Source: CAYJXJ01 sp964374095 (GTDB taxonomy: Bacteria > Elusimicrobiota > Elusimicrobia > UBA1565 > UBA9628). From it: DNA of 64,000 bases. The position numbers and the translations under genes are program-made. The DNA lies in assembly GCA_964374095.1 (NCBI GenBank), contig CAYJXJ010000002.1, positions 1-64,000 on the forward strand, written 5' to 3'. Each line of letters starts with the position of its first letter. Position 1 is the first letter of the stretch. Shown here piece after piece: positions 1 through 9,714 of the stretch. Under the pieces are notes generated by a model, which had not been told where the DNA came from, ran no database searches, and was given only the letters and a program-made list of their open reading frames with translations.

Positions 1-195
1 CCTCGGCGCGATGAGTTCGCACTTCTCCGCGAAGTACGAATAGCATAGTCCCGCCCTCGTCAAACCGCAAGGAGCAAGGCGACCCAGGCTCTAAGTCCCA
101 AGATCCCCTAGGCCCTTTAACGGGCCCCGAGGGCCCGGGCGGCCCATAACTCTGCGCGGCGGGAGCGGTAGAATCATCACAGGAGGTCGCTCCGA
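1..195. other. Intergenic leader region of the first gene
   Basis: No convincing gene is seen here. Around 109-150 there are several short GC-rich inverted repeats, for example GGCCC-TTTAAC-GGGCC, preceded by TAGG, which resembles a motif found between other genes of this window. A -10-like TAGAAT lies at 169-174, and a perfect Shine-Dalgarno AGGAGG at 181-186 stands nine bases before the first start codon. Confidence 0.5.
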
Positions 196-741
196 ATGAC
201 GACGTTTGCACTCGCCGTCGTGGTCTCGGCTGCCGCGCCGGCCTATGCCGCAGCCTGGGACCGCATGTCCGGACAGGACTCCGCCATCGAGACCCTGGAA
301 ACAACCTCGGCCGCCTGTGACGCGGATTGGGCCGCGTTGTGGGAGCGCCATCAGGCCGGAAAGATCCGGCCGAAGGGTCTTCCCGCGGCGGACTTCACCA
401 AGGAGACCGTGGTCGCGGTCTTCCTGGGGAAGAAATCGCGCGGGGGCTACACCGTTGAACTCGATGTCCTTCGCGATCCCTTGGACCGCGGCAGGCTCAA
501 TGTCATCTACCGGGTGGTTGCTCCCGGTCGCGATAGGTTCAGCACCGAGATGGTGAGCCGGCCCTTTGTGATCCTCAAGGTGCCCGGACGCTTCGCCCCG
601 GTGGTCTTCGAGCCTCAGCAAAAATTCAAGATTCTGGACTCCGCCTGGACCCCCGAGGCCGATCAGAAGGTCTCCGGCTTGGTCGGCCGGCTCGGAAGGT
701 TCGCCGCCGAGGCTAAGACCTGGGGCCTCAAGCAACGCTAG
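196..741 (+). CDS. Secreted PrcB_C-domain-like protein
   Basis: This is a 181-residue protein with an N-terminal signal peptide (hydrophobic stretch 3-19, ending AYAAA). The segment from about residue 65 to 150, with VAVFLGKKSRGGYTVEL followed by a strand-rich stretch and a 'RPFVILKVP' end, resembles the PrcB_C domain. That domain is named from the PrcB subunit of a Treponema protease complex and is common in small periplasmic proteins of unknown function. AGGAGG nine bases upstream fixes the start. The gene ends 94 bases before the first multidomain gene and may be co-transcribed with it. The family assignment rests on the GGYT-containing core only; a role in a protease complex is not shown. 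Confidence 0.65.
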   Translation: MTTFALAVVVSAAAPAYAAAWDRMSGQDSAIETLETTSAACDADWAALWERHQAGKIRPKGLPAADFTKETVVAVFLGKKSRGGYTVELDVLRDPLDRGRLNVIYRVVAPGRDRFSTEMVSRPFVILKVPGRFAPVVFEPQQKFKILDSAWTPEADQKVSGLVGRLGRFAAEAKTWGLKQR

Positions 742-835
742 GTCCGAAAGACTCCCTAAAACAAGCACAAAAGACAGCACCCGCATGGGACCACCGACCC
801 TGGCCGCGCCGCCGCGTCCGACGCATAAATGTCAT

Positions 836-3800
836 ATGCGGCGGCGCCTCTCCGTTTTGCTATCCGTTAGCCTCGTAATTCTGTCTCCCGGTCTTTCTTC
901 TTACGAAATCCTAGCCCAATCTGTCCGCGCCGGCAGCTCGGCCCGCGGGGGCAGCTCCCAAACCGGCACCGGAACTTCGGGAACGCGCGCTCTTGGCGGC
1001 GGCGCCTCCCGGCTGGCGCCGATGACTTTCACGGCCGGGGGCGCGAGCCTTCCGGGCGTGGCCGGGCCTCAAGGGGGCGCCATTCCCGACCTGCCGCTCA
1101 GTCAGGTCGAGGTTTTCGAGACGCTGGGCGCTATGGCCGGCCCCTCGGAAGCCTCGGACTCGAGGGGGGACGTTGCCTCGCCGTTGCCGGGATTCTCGCT
1201 CGCCCCCTCCGCCGGCGCCTCCGAGGAGCAGGCCAAACGGCCTTCCAACCTCGTGGAGACCCAGGCCGCGATCGAGTCGGTCAGCCGGGCCGAGCCGATT
1301 CGCGAGTTGGAGAACCCTAAGGCCGATAAACCGGCGTTGCTTCGGCTGTTTTTTGATCGATTTAAGGCTAAGCCCGCCGCCGTGCGGGAAGGCGGGGCAG
1401 CCGCGGTTGATCAACTTCCCGCACAGCCTCTGGCTAAGGCCCAGGCGGAGCTAAGGCCTCACGGTGCGGTCGTTGCCGTGCCCGCGCCTGAGGCGGCACT
1501 GGCCCGCGGCCCGACCGCGATCTATAGAGCTGGCCTCGCCAAGGCCGGCGGCATCGCCTCCCGGATCCGCAAGACCTTCGACCTCTCGGAATTCAACGCC
1601 AGCGAGAAGTCCTACATTCTCGGCCAAGCGGTGTTCCTTTTCGCGATCAGCGTCTACCTGGCTTCACTGCCCCTGCTGGTGAAGGCCTTGACGGGAGACG
1701 CCGCCATGACCGGCGTGGCCCGCGCCGTGCATTTCTGGGTCTTCGGGGGGGCGTCGCTCGTCGCGGGTTCCGTGGTCGCGGCCACTCCCATGAAGCGGAT
1801 TCTGGTGGGCGCGGCCACCACCCGGGGGGTCCTCTTCGGCTCGATCGGCTTGCTGGCGCTGATGGGGGGACTTTCCTGGCCGGTGTTTTTGGTCCTGGTG
1901 GGCGTCAATTCCCTGATCGTGGCGCACAACCACTTGGTCGACATCGACACCGGGGGGGCGGCTAAGGTCTTCTCCTCGGACAAGAAGATCGAGAAGGCCG
2001 GTTATGTCTACGACTTCATCTTCTACGGCATGATGCTGGTGGTGCCGGCGCTCCTGGGTTTGCCCATGGACTGGCTTGACGCGGCTTACGGTCCGGGGAT
2101 CGGCGCGGCCGCCGGTTTCACGCTATTTGCGGGTTTGATGATCGGGGTGGCCTCGATTTACGGAAAGAAGGTGGTCATCCTCGCCGAGAAGGCCAAGGGC
2201 TTCGGAATTCGGTCCTGGCAGGGTGTGCGGACATTTTTCAAGCCCATGGCCGTGAAGGCCGGCTCGGTGTTGGCCGCCGTGGGTTTGGCTGGAATCGCGG
2301 CGTCGGCGGCCGTCGCTCTGATGCCCGGCGTGGCCGCGGGCGTCGTCCTCACCGTGGCGGGAGTGCTCGGGATATTCCACTGGGAGACCATGAAGGTCAT
2401 GTGGGGCAATAAGGCCATCTTGGGCCGGTCCGTCTTGGCCACTTACGAGAATTTCATCGAGGACGCCCTTTTCGCCGTGGTCTTGCCGACTTTCGCCATC
2501 GACATGCTCAAGGCCGGGGCTTTCGGCAACGGAATATTGCTGTCGGCCATCACCTTGGGGGGCCTCCTGGCCTCGACTTTGCTCATGAGCCGCGCCCAAG
2601 CGATCCAGCGGAAGATCGGGGTGTATCCCTTCCTGGTCTGGCTTTCGATCGGGGCCTCGGTGGCCTTCATCCCCTCCATCGGCCTTTGGATGTTCCCTTC
2701 GATCCTCCTGGCCATTCCGGCGGTGATGGCCATGAAGTTCCTTTATCAGCCGATCCGGTCGAGGATGCGGGCCCTGCTCCAGTCCGAGATCCGCTCGGAC
2801 CCCAAGGCCAAGCCGCACTCCGAGAAGATTTTCAGCCTCATGACGTTCACCGAGGTCCTGGCCGCCGGGGCCGGGGGGCTCGCCTTCTCTTGGCTCTTCA
2901 AGAACTCGGGGCCCGGGACCGCGGTGTTCGGGCTGCTGGGGAGCATGGCGGCCATGAAGGTCGTCACGATCATGCTGGCCGGGTTTTCGATCGTCAACCT
3001 GCTCGTGCTGCCGTGGCTGAAGACGCAGCTTAATAAAAGGACACGAACCGTTCACCGCTCGGCGGACGGACTGGAAGGTAAGGCGCTGGAGAAGCTTGCG
3101 ACAAATTTGAAAAGGATGGGGTTGGAGGCCTACACCACGCAAATAGAAGCAGGGCGCCAGGACTCCGATCGTCCCACGGTCGCTATCCTGGCGCCGGCGT
3201 CGGTATACAAGCTCTCGATCGCGCGCGAGGGCGCCCGGCAGTCCCCGGGAGACGTGCACCTGGCCTTGGATCCCTCCTGGCTGATCCAGGAGACCGGGTC
3301 CGACGGCAAGTCCGCGCTGTACCTCGCGCGGGGCCTGACCTTCGACTCCGCGGGGCGGGCCGTGATCCGGAACTACTCGCAGCCGCGGCGGGTGCGGTAT
3401 TTCGCCAACTTCTACACCCAGGGCGCCAATGACCGCGACGACGGCGTGCCCCTGGAAAGGAATCTCGACGTGCCTATGTCCAACTCGGTCCAACTCGAGA
3501 AGATCACCAACGACAAGCTCCTGACCCGGCTTATGCTCGCGGCGAGGGGCGTGGGGGTCCCGGCGACTCTGGCCTTCCTGCTGGCGGCGCATCCTCACGC
3601 GGCCCGGGCCGGATCGCTGGATGCGGGCGCGGCCGTGGCGGCGGCGGGGATGCCGACCGGAGATGCCGCGCGCGGCGAGATCCGCGGCCGGATCGAGGCC
3701 TTCTTGGCCGCCTTCAAGGGGGAGGAGGTCGTCATCAAGCCCTCGGGACCCCAATGGCATTCCGGCTACGGGGTGAAATTCTTCCAGCGCGCCCGGATAG

Positions 3801-5776
3801 ACGAGATGGTTTCGCACGTGCTGGCGCTTTCGACGCATGAGCGCATGACTCCCGACGGCGCGGTGCTCGTGGACGCGCGGCTCTCCCCGCCGCCGCTCTA
3901 TCTGCGGACCAAGGGCCTGGCCAACGCCGAGACCGACGCGTTCCTCGGAGACCGAGTGCCGCTTCACGTGCTGGAGCCCGGGGAACTCTCGACCGCTTCT
4001 CCCAAAGAGAAGAAGGACTGGAACCTGCGGGTGTTGGCGGCCCGCGCACCCTGGGGCAAGGGCGCCACCACCGGGATATTCGCGCGCGCCGGGACCTGGG
4101 GCCTGCCCACCACGGCCGAGCCCTCCGATCCCGAGGACGCCGCCGCGGTCGTGCGCCTGGAGGACGTGATCCGGGCCCTGAAAGCCCAGCACGGCCTGCT
4201 CAAGACCCCCCGGGAGGAAGCCGAGTTCCGGGCCGCTTTGGATGATTTGGGGCGCCGGTCGCTCGAAGTCCTCGCCGAAAAAGAGCTAGCGCGGGCCCGC
4301 GAGGATGGGGAGCCCGCTCAAGCGCAGACCGACTTCATCGGCCTCGACGTCATGGTGGAGCTTGAACACGGTCGGCTCGTGCCCAAAGTCATCGAGGTCA
4401 ACGACCATGACGCGGGCGGCCAGTGGCAACTCGACGAGTTTTATCCCAACCGCGCGGGCGAGCATTCCCGCGAGTGGATCGCCACCATGCTCGCCCGCGC
4501 CCGCCGCGACGCCCTGAAAGGCAAGAGAATTATTCTTGTCGGCGCCGGCTATCCCGGCAAGCGCTTCTTTTTTGAAAAGGCCAAGGAGCTCGGCATCCGG
4601 ATCACCCTGGTCGACAAACCCGAGTCCTGGGCCAAGGACCTGGTGGAGGAGTTCATCCCGGTAGACACCACCGCGGCCGAGACCGCCGTCGCGGCGGCAC
4701 GGAAGAAAATTTGGCGCTCGGCGCGTTGGCGGGGCTCCTACGACGGCATCACGACGTTCTGGGAGGACGACGTCGTCCTCACCGCCAGACTTTCCCAAGA
4801 ACTCGGCCTCAAATACCACTCCCTCTCGTCCGCCGAGATCGCCCGCAGCAAGTACCTGACCCGGCAAGCGACTAAGGACGCCGGGATCCCCACCCCCGCC
4901 TTTCGCACGCTCAACACCGCCGCCGATCTGGAGAAAATGCTCGCGGAAGACGGCGTGCCGTTCCCGGCCATCTTGAAGCCCGTCCGCGGCGCCGCGGCCC
5001 AGTCCACCGTCAAGGTCAATAACGCGGCCGAAGCCCGGGCGGCCTTTGCCCGCATCGCTCGTGAATTGGAGACCTCGGACGATCCGATCTTCAAACAGGG
5101 CCGCGAGATCCTCTTCGACGAGTACCTCGACGGCCGGGAGTGGGACGTGGACGTCGTTCTCCAGGGCGGCCGGGTGGTCTACCGCTCCATCACCGACAAT
5201 TGGCCCACGCGGGAGCCCACCTTCCTCGCGACGGGCTCCTCGCTGCCGAGCCGATTGCTGACGGCGCGGGAGCAGACCGAGAGCATGGACCTCGCCGAGG
5301 CGGCGCTCGCGGCGGCGGGCTTCAAGGACGGGGTCTTTCACGTGGAGGGAAAGTACACCTCCCGGGGGGCGCGGCTCATCGAGCTCAACGCGCGGCCGGG
5401 CGGCATGTACGTGGTTCCGTGGAACAAGTCGGTCTGGGGCGTGGACCTGACTGAAATGCTCTTCCTGACCGCGGCCGGCATACCCGCCGTTCCCTTCAAG
5501 CCTTCCCGGCCCCGGACTCATTTGGAGGGGGAATTCCTGATTCCCACGGAATCCGGCGTCCTGTCGGCCGTGGATGGGGCGGAGAAAGTCGCGGCGATGC
5601 CCGGCTTCCGCAAGCTCGCCCTAGCCAAGGCCATCGGCGACCGGGTGAGCGTGCCTCCCAACGGCTATGACCGGGTCGGGATGCTCGTGGCCGAGGGCTC
5701 CAACGGCGACCAGGCGCGCCGCAACCTCGAGGCCATGCGATCGGGATTGCGGGTCAACATACTCGCAAAGCCGTAG
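836..5776 (+). CDS. Signal peptide - MFS-like membrane module - double ATP-grasp fusion protein
   Basis: The 1646-residue protein has four parts. (1) A signal peptide (MRRRLSVLLS to about residue 28) and a Gly/Ser/Ala-rich leader to about 250. (2) A polytopic module of roughly 12-14 hydrophobic helices, about 255-735, resembling the major facilitator superfamily. (3) A first ATP-grasp region, about 740-1225, with VIKPSGPQWHSG and IEVNDHD. (4) A second, complete ATP-grasp ligase, about 1226-1646, with LVGAGYPG at its start, ILKPVRGAAAQ, FDEYLDGREWDVD and ELNARPGGMY. The second ligase resembles carboxylate-amine ligases such as carnosine synthase and L-amino-acid ligases, so peptide or amide synthesis coupled to transport is inferred. 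The start at 836 is chosen because the signal peptide begins there; an ATG at 785 is in frame but adds an unlikely N-terminus. Substrate unknown. Confidence 0.8.
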   Translation: MRRRLSVLLSVSLVILSPGLSSYEILAQSVRAGSSARGGSSQTGTGTSGTRALGGGASRLAPMTFTAGGASLPGVAGPQGGAIPDLPLSQVEVFETLGAMAGPSEASDSRGDVASPLPGFSLAPSAGASEEQAKRPSNLVETQAAIESVSRAEPIRELENPKADKPALLRLFFDRFKAKPAAVREGGAAAVDQLPAQPLAKAQAELRPHGAVVAVPAPEAALARGPTAIYRAGLAKAGGIASRIRKTFDLSEFNASEKSYILGQAVFLFAISVYLASLPLLVKALTGDAAMTGVARAVHFWVFGGASLVAGSVVAATPMKRILVGAATTRGVLFGSIGLLALMGGLSWPVFLVLVGVNSLIVAHNHLVDIDTGGAAKVFSSDKKIEKAGYVYDFIFYGMMLVVPALLGLPMDWLDAAYGPGIGAAAGFTLFAGLMIGVASIYGKKVVILAEKAKGFGIRSWQGVRTFFKPMAVKAGSVLAAVGLAGIAASAAVALMPGVAAGVVLTVAGVLGIFHWETMKVMWGNKAILGRSVLATYENFIEDALFAVVLPTFAIDMLKAGAFGNGILLSAITLGGLLASTLLMSRAQAIQRKIGVYPFLVWLSIGASVAFIPSIGLWMFPSILLAIPAVMAMKFLYQPIRSRMRALLQSEIRSDPKAKPHSEKIFSLMTFTEVLAAGAGGLAFSWLFKNSGPGTAVFGLLGSMAAMKVVTIMLAGFSIVNLLVLPWLKTQLNKRTRTVHRSADGLEGKALEKLATNLKRMGLEAYTTQIEAGRQDSDRPTVAILAPASVYKLSIAREGARQSPGDVHLALDPSWLIQETGSDGKSALYLARGLTFDSAGRAVIRNYSQPRRVRYFANFYTQGANDRDDGVPLERNLDVPMSNSVQLEKITNDKLLTRLMLAARGVGVPATLAFLLAAHPHAARAGSLDAGAAVAAAGMPTGDAARGEIRGRIEAFLAAFKGEEVVIKPSGPQWHSGYGVKFFQRARIDEMVSHVLALSTHERMTPDGAVLVDARLSPPPLYLRTKGLANAETDAFLGDRVPLHVLEPGELSTASPKEKKDWNLRVLAARAPWGKGATTGIFARAGTWGLPTTAEPSDPEDAAAVVRLEDVIRALKAQHGLLKTPREEAEFRAALDDLGRRSLEVLAEKELARAREDGEPAQAQTDFIGLDVMVELEHGRLVPKVIEVNDHDAGGQWQLDEFYPNRAGEHSREWIATMLARARRDALKGKRIILVGAGYPGKRFFFEKAKELGIRITLVDKPESWAKDLVEEFIPVDTTAAETAVAAARKKIWRSARWRGSYDGITTFWEDDVVLTARLSQELGLKYHSLSSAEIARSKYLTRQATKDAGIPTPAFRTLNTAADLEKMLAEDGVPFPAILKPVRGAAAQSTVKVNNAAEARAAFARIARELETSDDPIFKQGREILFDEYLDGREWDVDVVLQGGRVVYRSITDNWPTREPTFLATGSSLPSRLLTAREQTESMDLAEAALAAAGFKDGVFHVEGKYTSRGARLIELNARPGGMYVVPWNKSVWGVDLTEMLFLTAAGIPAVPFKPSRPRTHLEGEFLIPTESGVLSAVDGAEKVAAMPGFRKLALAKAIGDRVSVPPNGYDRVGMLVAEGSNGDQARRNLEAMRSGLRVNILAKP

Positions 5777-5778
5777 GA

Positions 5779-5808
5779 CTTTGGTCCCGGAGGGACATGG
5801 GACCAAAG
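5779..5808 (+). terminator. Stem-loop just after the MFS-ATP-grasp gene
   Basis: A perfect 10-base-pair stem CTTTGGTCCC / GGGACCAAAG with a 10-base loop begins two bases after the stop codon. There is no T-tract, so it may be a Rho-dependent 3' end or RNA-stabilising hairpin rather than an intrinsic terminator. The TTTGGTCC core recurs at other intergenic sites in the window. Confidence 0.5.
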
Positions 5809-5847
5809 AGCCTCCCACATCGGCACCTATTGGCCCACACTGGGGGT

Positions 5848-6984
5848 ATGAGGCTCTTGCTCGTGGCGCTGACGGCGGGCTTGGCCTTGTGGGCCTCGCC
5901 CGCCGTGGCACATCTCGACCCGCTTTCCATCCGGGATCAAGAGCGAACAGGCCTGCTCGGTGAGATCGAGGACTGGAAGGTCTTTCTTTCCAACAACCCG
6001 CAGGACCCTCTGACCCAGCGCTTCATCCCCGAGCTGCGCGTGATCAAGGTGAGGGTCGAGGAGCCTCAGGCCGATTTGGTAACGCAGCAAGCCCGCCTGG
6101 ACGCCTGGAAGGAGAGGCTTCTGGCCGAGCTTCGGTCCCGCGCCGGCACCCTCGATTCCGGGGAGTTCCTTAAGACCGCCGAGCGGCAGCGCGAGCTCTT
6201 GGTCGCGATCCGCAATCTCAAGCGGCGGAATGTGGATGAGGGCCAGCTCGCCCGCCTGGAGGCGCTCAAGGCCAAGATCAAGACGAGCCGGGATTTGTCG
6301 GCGCTGGAATCCCTTCGTGGACAAGTCGCCGTCGAGACTCGGATCGCGGCGATGCCGCGTCAACCCGCTCCGCCGCCGATTCGCGCCCTGCCGGGGTCCG
6401 TCATTCCCCCGGCGGCCCAACCCCGTCGTCTCGTCCCCGCCCCAGAGCCCCCCGCGCCCGGATCCGGGAGCGGGACTCCCGGGATGTCGCCGGGGAGTCT
6501 CGCCGAAGTGAAGACCTATCTCCTCGACCACGGGGCCCGCCGCGGAATCCTGGGGCAGACCATCGAGGACGTGATGCGGGAGGCCGGGGCGCGCGACATG
6601 GATCCGGCCCTCGTGCTGGCGGTGATCCTGCAGGAGTCGCATTTCAATCCCCGCGCCAAGAGCCCGCTGGGCGCGCGGGGGCTCATGCAGATCATGCGCG
6701 AAACCGGCGCCTCGCTGGGGCTTCGCACCGAGTCGGACTTTTACAACCCCTTGAAAAATGTCCGCGCCGGCATCCGGTACTTGCGCGATATGATGGCGCG
6801 CATGGGGGGCAACATCAAGAACGCCCTCGCGGCCTACAACGCCGGTCCCGGGGCCGTCGAGAAGCACCGCGGCGTCCCGCCCTTCACCGAAACCCGCCGC
6901 TACGTGCGCAAAGTCTACGACGCCTACCTTGATCTCAAAGGGCTGATCACCGTTCCTGCCGTCGCCGCCGCCGAGCGCGTTTAG
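5848..6984 (+). CDS. Secreted SLT-type lytic transglycosylase
   Basis: The 378-residue protein starts with a signal peptide (MRLLLVALTAGLALWASPAVAH). A charged, probably helical region (about 25-180) and a Pro-rich linker (about 185-235) precede a C-terminal goose-lysozyme-like SLT domain (about 245-370). The domain carries the catalytic Glu in ILQESHFNPRAKS, then GLMQI, the NVRAGIRYLRDM helix and ALAAYNAGPGAV, all typical of Slt70/MltC-like enzymes that cleave peptidoglycan to 1,6-anhydro-muropeptides. The start at 5848 has a G-rich Shine-Dalgarno site and begins the signal peptide. It lies between two members of the multidomain family and could open the cell wall for their products or be unrelated. 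Confidence 0.88.
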   Translation: MRLLLVALTAGLALWASPAVAHLDPLSIRDQERTGLLGEIEDWKVFLSNNPQDPLTQRFIPELRVIKVRVEEPQADLVTQQARLDAWKERLLAELRSRAGTLDSGEFLKTAERQRELLVAIRNLKRRNVDEGQLARLEALKAKIKTSRDLSALESLRGQVAVETRIAAMPRQPAPPPIRALPGSVIPPAAQPRRLVPAPEPPAPGSGSGTPGMSPGSLAEVKTYLLDHGARRGILGQTIEDVMREAGARDMDPALVLAVILQESHFNPRAKSPLGARGLMQIMRETGASLGLRTESDFYNPLKNVRAGIRYLRDMMARMGGNIKNALAAYNAGPGAVEKHRGVPPFTETRRYVRKVYDAYLDLKGLITVPAVAAAERV

Positions 6985-7002
6985 GCCTCGGCGCTCGGCG
7001 GC
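6967..7002 (+). terminator. 12-bp stem-loop spanning the transglycosylase stop codon
   Basis: A perfect inverted repeat GCCGCCGAGCGC / GCGCTCGGCGGC with a 12-base loop contains the TAG stop codon (6982-6984) in the loop. A pyrimidine run follows, but no clear T-tract. It probably ends the upstream transcription unit. Confidence 0.55.
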
Positions 7003-7292
7003 TTCCCTGCCTGCCGTAAGCATCGCCGCCCTCGCCCCTCCCGCTGTTCGTTCGTCTTAATGACAGTAAATATATTGTTAATGATACTATATAATACTAA
7101 ACAGAACACTAAGTCCATGGGGCCCACGCTTTGGTGGGCCAATTAACAGGGTCACCTTGGGTCCTAGGACCCGCAGGGTTCTTCCAAGCGTGACGCTATA
7201 ATTCCATGGTGATCGCACCCCTCAAGCCGTCCCATTCCAATCAACTAAAGGAAGGGACCGTCCCTTTCGGGACGAACCCGGAGGTCCGCCGG
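7003..7292. other. AT-rich intergenic region upstream of the HAD/nuclease-like cluster
   Basis: With the preceding hairpin this is the gene-free stretch before the five-gene run. It is markedly AT-rich around 7055-7110, unlike its surroundings, with -10-like TATAAT at 7090-7095 and again at 7197-7202. It also holds a hairpin GGCCCAC-(6)-GTGGGCC at 7121-7140, a 14-base palindrome GGGTCCTAGGACCC at 7159-7172 and a small stem-loop GTCCC-TTTC-GGGAC at 7260-7273. No good -35 box is seen at the usual distance from either TATAAT. The region most likely holds the promoter and control sites of the gene starting at 7293. Confidence 0.5.
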
Positions 7293-9701
7293 ATGAAACG
7301 AGTCTCGCGTCACCCAATCTTGTTTTCGTTCCTCGTACTGCTCTTTACGTCGCCCCACGGCTGGGGCGCCGGAGCCCCGAGGCTCCGGGTCCAGGGCGCC
7401 GCGTCGCGCGGCGCGGCAAGGGCCCCCCTCCCGATCCAACCCGCCCGCCTGGGCGGGTTTTCGCTTCCGGTCTCTCCGCTGCGGCTGGAGATCGATCCGG
7501 CCGGAGTTCTACCCATCCTCGCGGGTCCCGCGGTTTCCCCCGAACTCGCGGTCGAGGGACTGGCCGTACTTCCGTTGATCGGGGCGGAGACCTCCCTGCC
7601 CGCGGAAGCGGGTCCCGCTGCGGAAGGGCCGGACGCGCTCAAATCGGCGAAGGACCTCGCGGCGGCGGTCACGCCTCAGGATGGAAAGGAGCGCGGGACC
7701 GAAGAAGTCCAGGGCGCTTCGGACCGGTTTTTCAGCCAGTCCCGCCAGGAGGGCGACGCTCCGCCCGTGGCGGGGGACGGCAGCGGCGGCGGTGCCGGCA
7801 ACGGCGCCAACGCTGGAGACGACGGCTCGGCCGGGGCCACGCCCCCGGGCAATTTCCACTCTCGCGTCATCTTCCTTCAGGACGTCTTCACCAAGCCCGC
7901 CTCCCCGGCGACGGTCGCCAACCTCGAGAAAATCATCTCGGCCGGCGTTCGCGTGGTCTTTCTGACGTGGCGGCCGCTCAAGGGCCCCGGCTCGGCCGAC
8001 GAGATCCTTCTGAGCCGGCTCAAGGTGCGGCGGACCAATCCCGTGGTCGTCGTCTCCTACAACGGGGGCAAGATCACTTTGCACGGCAAGGCGGCGGCCC
8101 CCAAGTCCATCGCTGAGGACGTCGGCGCCTTCTCCTCGGCGCAGGTCGAGACTTTCAAGACGGCCGTCGGCAAGGTCGAGAAGACGCTGAAGCTCGCGGC
8201 CGGTTCCGTGAAGCAGACCGCCGAGCCCGCCGGAGAGAGCCCATTCTCCTACGTGATGGAACTCCCGGCGTCGATCCCCGACGCCGAGGTCGCCGCGGCC
8301 CGCGGCAAGATGCTGCGCCGCTACAACGAGCTCATTCGGGAGGCTCGCCTCCCTTATACCGCCCAACCCCACCCGGAGAACCCGCGGGCGATCCTCGCCC
8401 AGTCCATGCCCCTGCGCTTTTCGCTGCCGCGGGTTTTCAAGACACTGGAGGCCCAGTTCCCCGAGGACAATATCCCCGATATTCAGGACAAGTTCCTGAT
8501 TCTCGCCGACTCCAAGCGCTCGCCCCGCTTCTCCACCTCCTTCCCTAAGGAGTCGGAAGTCCAGGTGGCGACGTCCGACGCCGCGGTGGAGGAAATACTC
8601 GGCGCCGTGCTCGGGGACCGCAGGCTCCCGTCAGTCTCGGTCAAGCTGGGCAAGCTCCGCCAGTTCCTCGAGTACTGGGAGCCGACCCACAGCCGTTTTC
8701 CGGGCGGCGATGGAGGCAGCGCGGGCTCCGGCGGCGGCGGCTCGCCGATGCGCGGGGGCAAGGGCTCCTCCAAGACCCACCAGAAGCTCGCCATGTACAC
8801 CGGGACCACGATCTATCAGTTGATGGCCTGGTATTACGAACAGGTTTGGCGGGGACAGCACAAGCTGGGGACCCTCACGGTGCTCCAGACCCGCTTGCGA
8901 AACATGTGGTACAACCCGTTCAAGTACGGGGTCTACGTCAACAAGCCCCTGGCCAAGGCGATGGGCTCGACGGAGTGGAAGGCGATGCAACGGGGCTACC
9001 TGGAGTACGCCACCTCCTTCGTCACCAACCTCTATATAAGGGAGTTCGCCGACTACCCGGAGGCCTCCAAGAACGTCCAGGAGAACCTGGTCGGCCTGGC
9101 GACCGACCGCAAGAGCCTCATCACCCTGGAGTTCACCGCGGCCGCGACCGGAAAGCTCTACAAGATCCATACCCGCCTGCCCCGGGTCATGAAGCTCGAA
9201 TCAGCCAAGGGGCGGGTCCTGACCGCCTACGCGTACCGGACGGGCAAGGAAACCCCCGATGACGGCGAGGTGATGCTGGCCAAGTTCTACGCCATGTCCC
9301 TGCTGAAGGGCTACGGTCGGCCGGGCCCCGACGGCACCTGGCGGCACGGGGCGATGGACGGTCCCGTGCTCGGCGAACTCCGGGTGCAGTTGGAGCATCG
9401 CTCGAGCCACCGGACCTTCACCTTCCAGCCTTCGGAGTTGATGCGCCTGGAAGCCAACCCCGAGAAGGGGCCGGACCGGCCTGAGTTCATCGCGGTCCCG
9501 GGCCCGGTGGCCCGCGAGATCACCGCGTCCATCGAGCGCATGGAAGCCGATTCCGAGTACCAGGAATATTACGCGGAGCACGAGGAAGAAGGGACCAAGG
9601 CCGACATCGGCAAAAAGAAACGCAAAGCCGCCCCGAAAGCCAAGGCCGCCGCCAAGACCGCGAAGGCAAAAAGTCCTAAGGCGGCCCGAGGCGGTCGATG
9701 A
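7293..9701 (+). CDS. Secreted protein with degenerate HAD-like and degenerate PD-(D/E)XK-like domains
   Basis: The 802-residue protein has a signal peptide (about 1-27), a leader to about 185 containing VLPILAGP and DRFFSQSR, an HAD-like segment (about 190-440), a Gly-rich linker (about 480-500) and a C-terminal domain (about 510-760) ending in a Lys/Ala-rich tail. In the HAD motif I position it has IFLQDVF where the cluster's intact relatives have IFDYDGT, so the nucleophilic Asp is missing. In the C-terminal domain AYRTGK (A647-Y648-R649) aligns with DFKSGQ of the next protein, so the nuclease-type D and K are lost as well. It looks like a non-catalytic partner of the next gene. GGAGG at 7280-7284 decides the start; an ATG at 7206 in the same frame adds a non-signal N-terminus. 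Confidence 0.75.
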   Translation: MKRVSRHPILFSFLVLLFTSPHGWGAGAPRLRVQGAASRGAARAPLPIQPARLGGFSLPVSPLRLEIDPAGVLPILAGPAVSPELAVEGLAVLPLIGAETSLPAEAGPAAEGPDALKSAKDLAAAVTPQDGKERGTEEVQGASDRFFSQSRQEGDAPPVAGDGSGGGAGNGANAGDDGSAGATPPGNFHSRVIFLQDVFTKPASPATVANLEKIISAGVRVVFLTWRPLKGPGSADEILLSRLKVRRTNPVVVVSYNGGKITLHGKAAAPKSIAEDVGAFSSAQVETFKTAVGKVEKTLKLAAGSVKQTAEPAGESPFSYVMELPASIPDAEVAAARGKMLRRYNELIREARLPYTAQPHPENPRAILAQSMPLRFSLPRVFKTLEAQFPEDNIPDIQDKFLILADSKRSPRFSTSFPKESEVQVATSDAAVEEILGAVLGDRRLPSVSVKLGKLRQFLEYWEPTHSRFPGGDGGSAGSGGGGSPMRGGKGSSKTHQKLAMYTGTTIYQLMAWYYEQVWRGQHKLGTLTVLQTRLRNMWYNPFKYGVYVNKPLAKAMGSTEWKAMQRGYLEYATSFVTNLYIREFADYPEASKNVQENLVGLATDRKSLITLEFTAAATGKLYKIHTRLPRVMKLESAKGRVLTAYAYRTGKETPDDGEVMLAKFYAMSLLKGYGRPGPDGTWRHGAMDGPVLGELRVQLEHRSSHRTFTFQPSELMRLEANPEKGPDRPEFIAVPGPVAREITASIERMEADSEYQEYYAEHEEEGTKADIGKKKRKAAPKAKAAAKTAKAKSPKAARGGR

Positions 9702-9714
9702 CCGCAGGCAATGG

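Noticed and set aside
2123..4192. Long minus-strand open frame (689 codons) opposite the MFS-ATP-grasp gene
   Set aside because: It is rich in Gly, Arg, His and Pro with no domain, and lies fully opposite a gene with clear domains; an artefact of high GC content.
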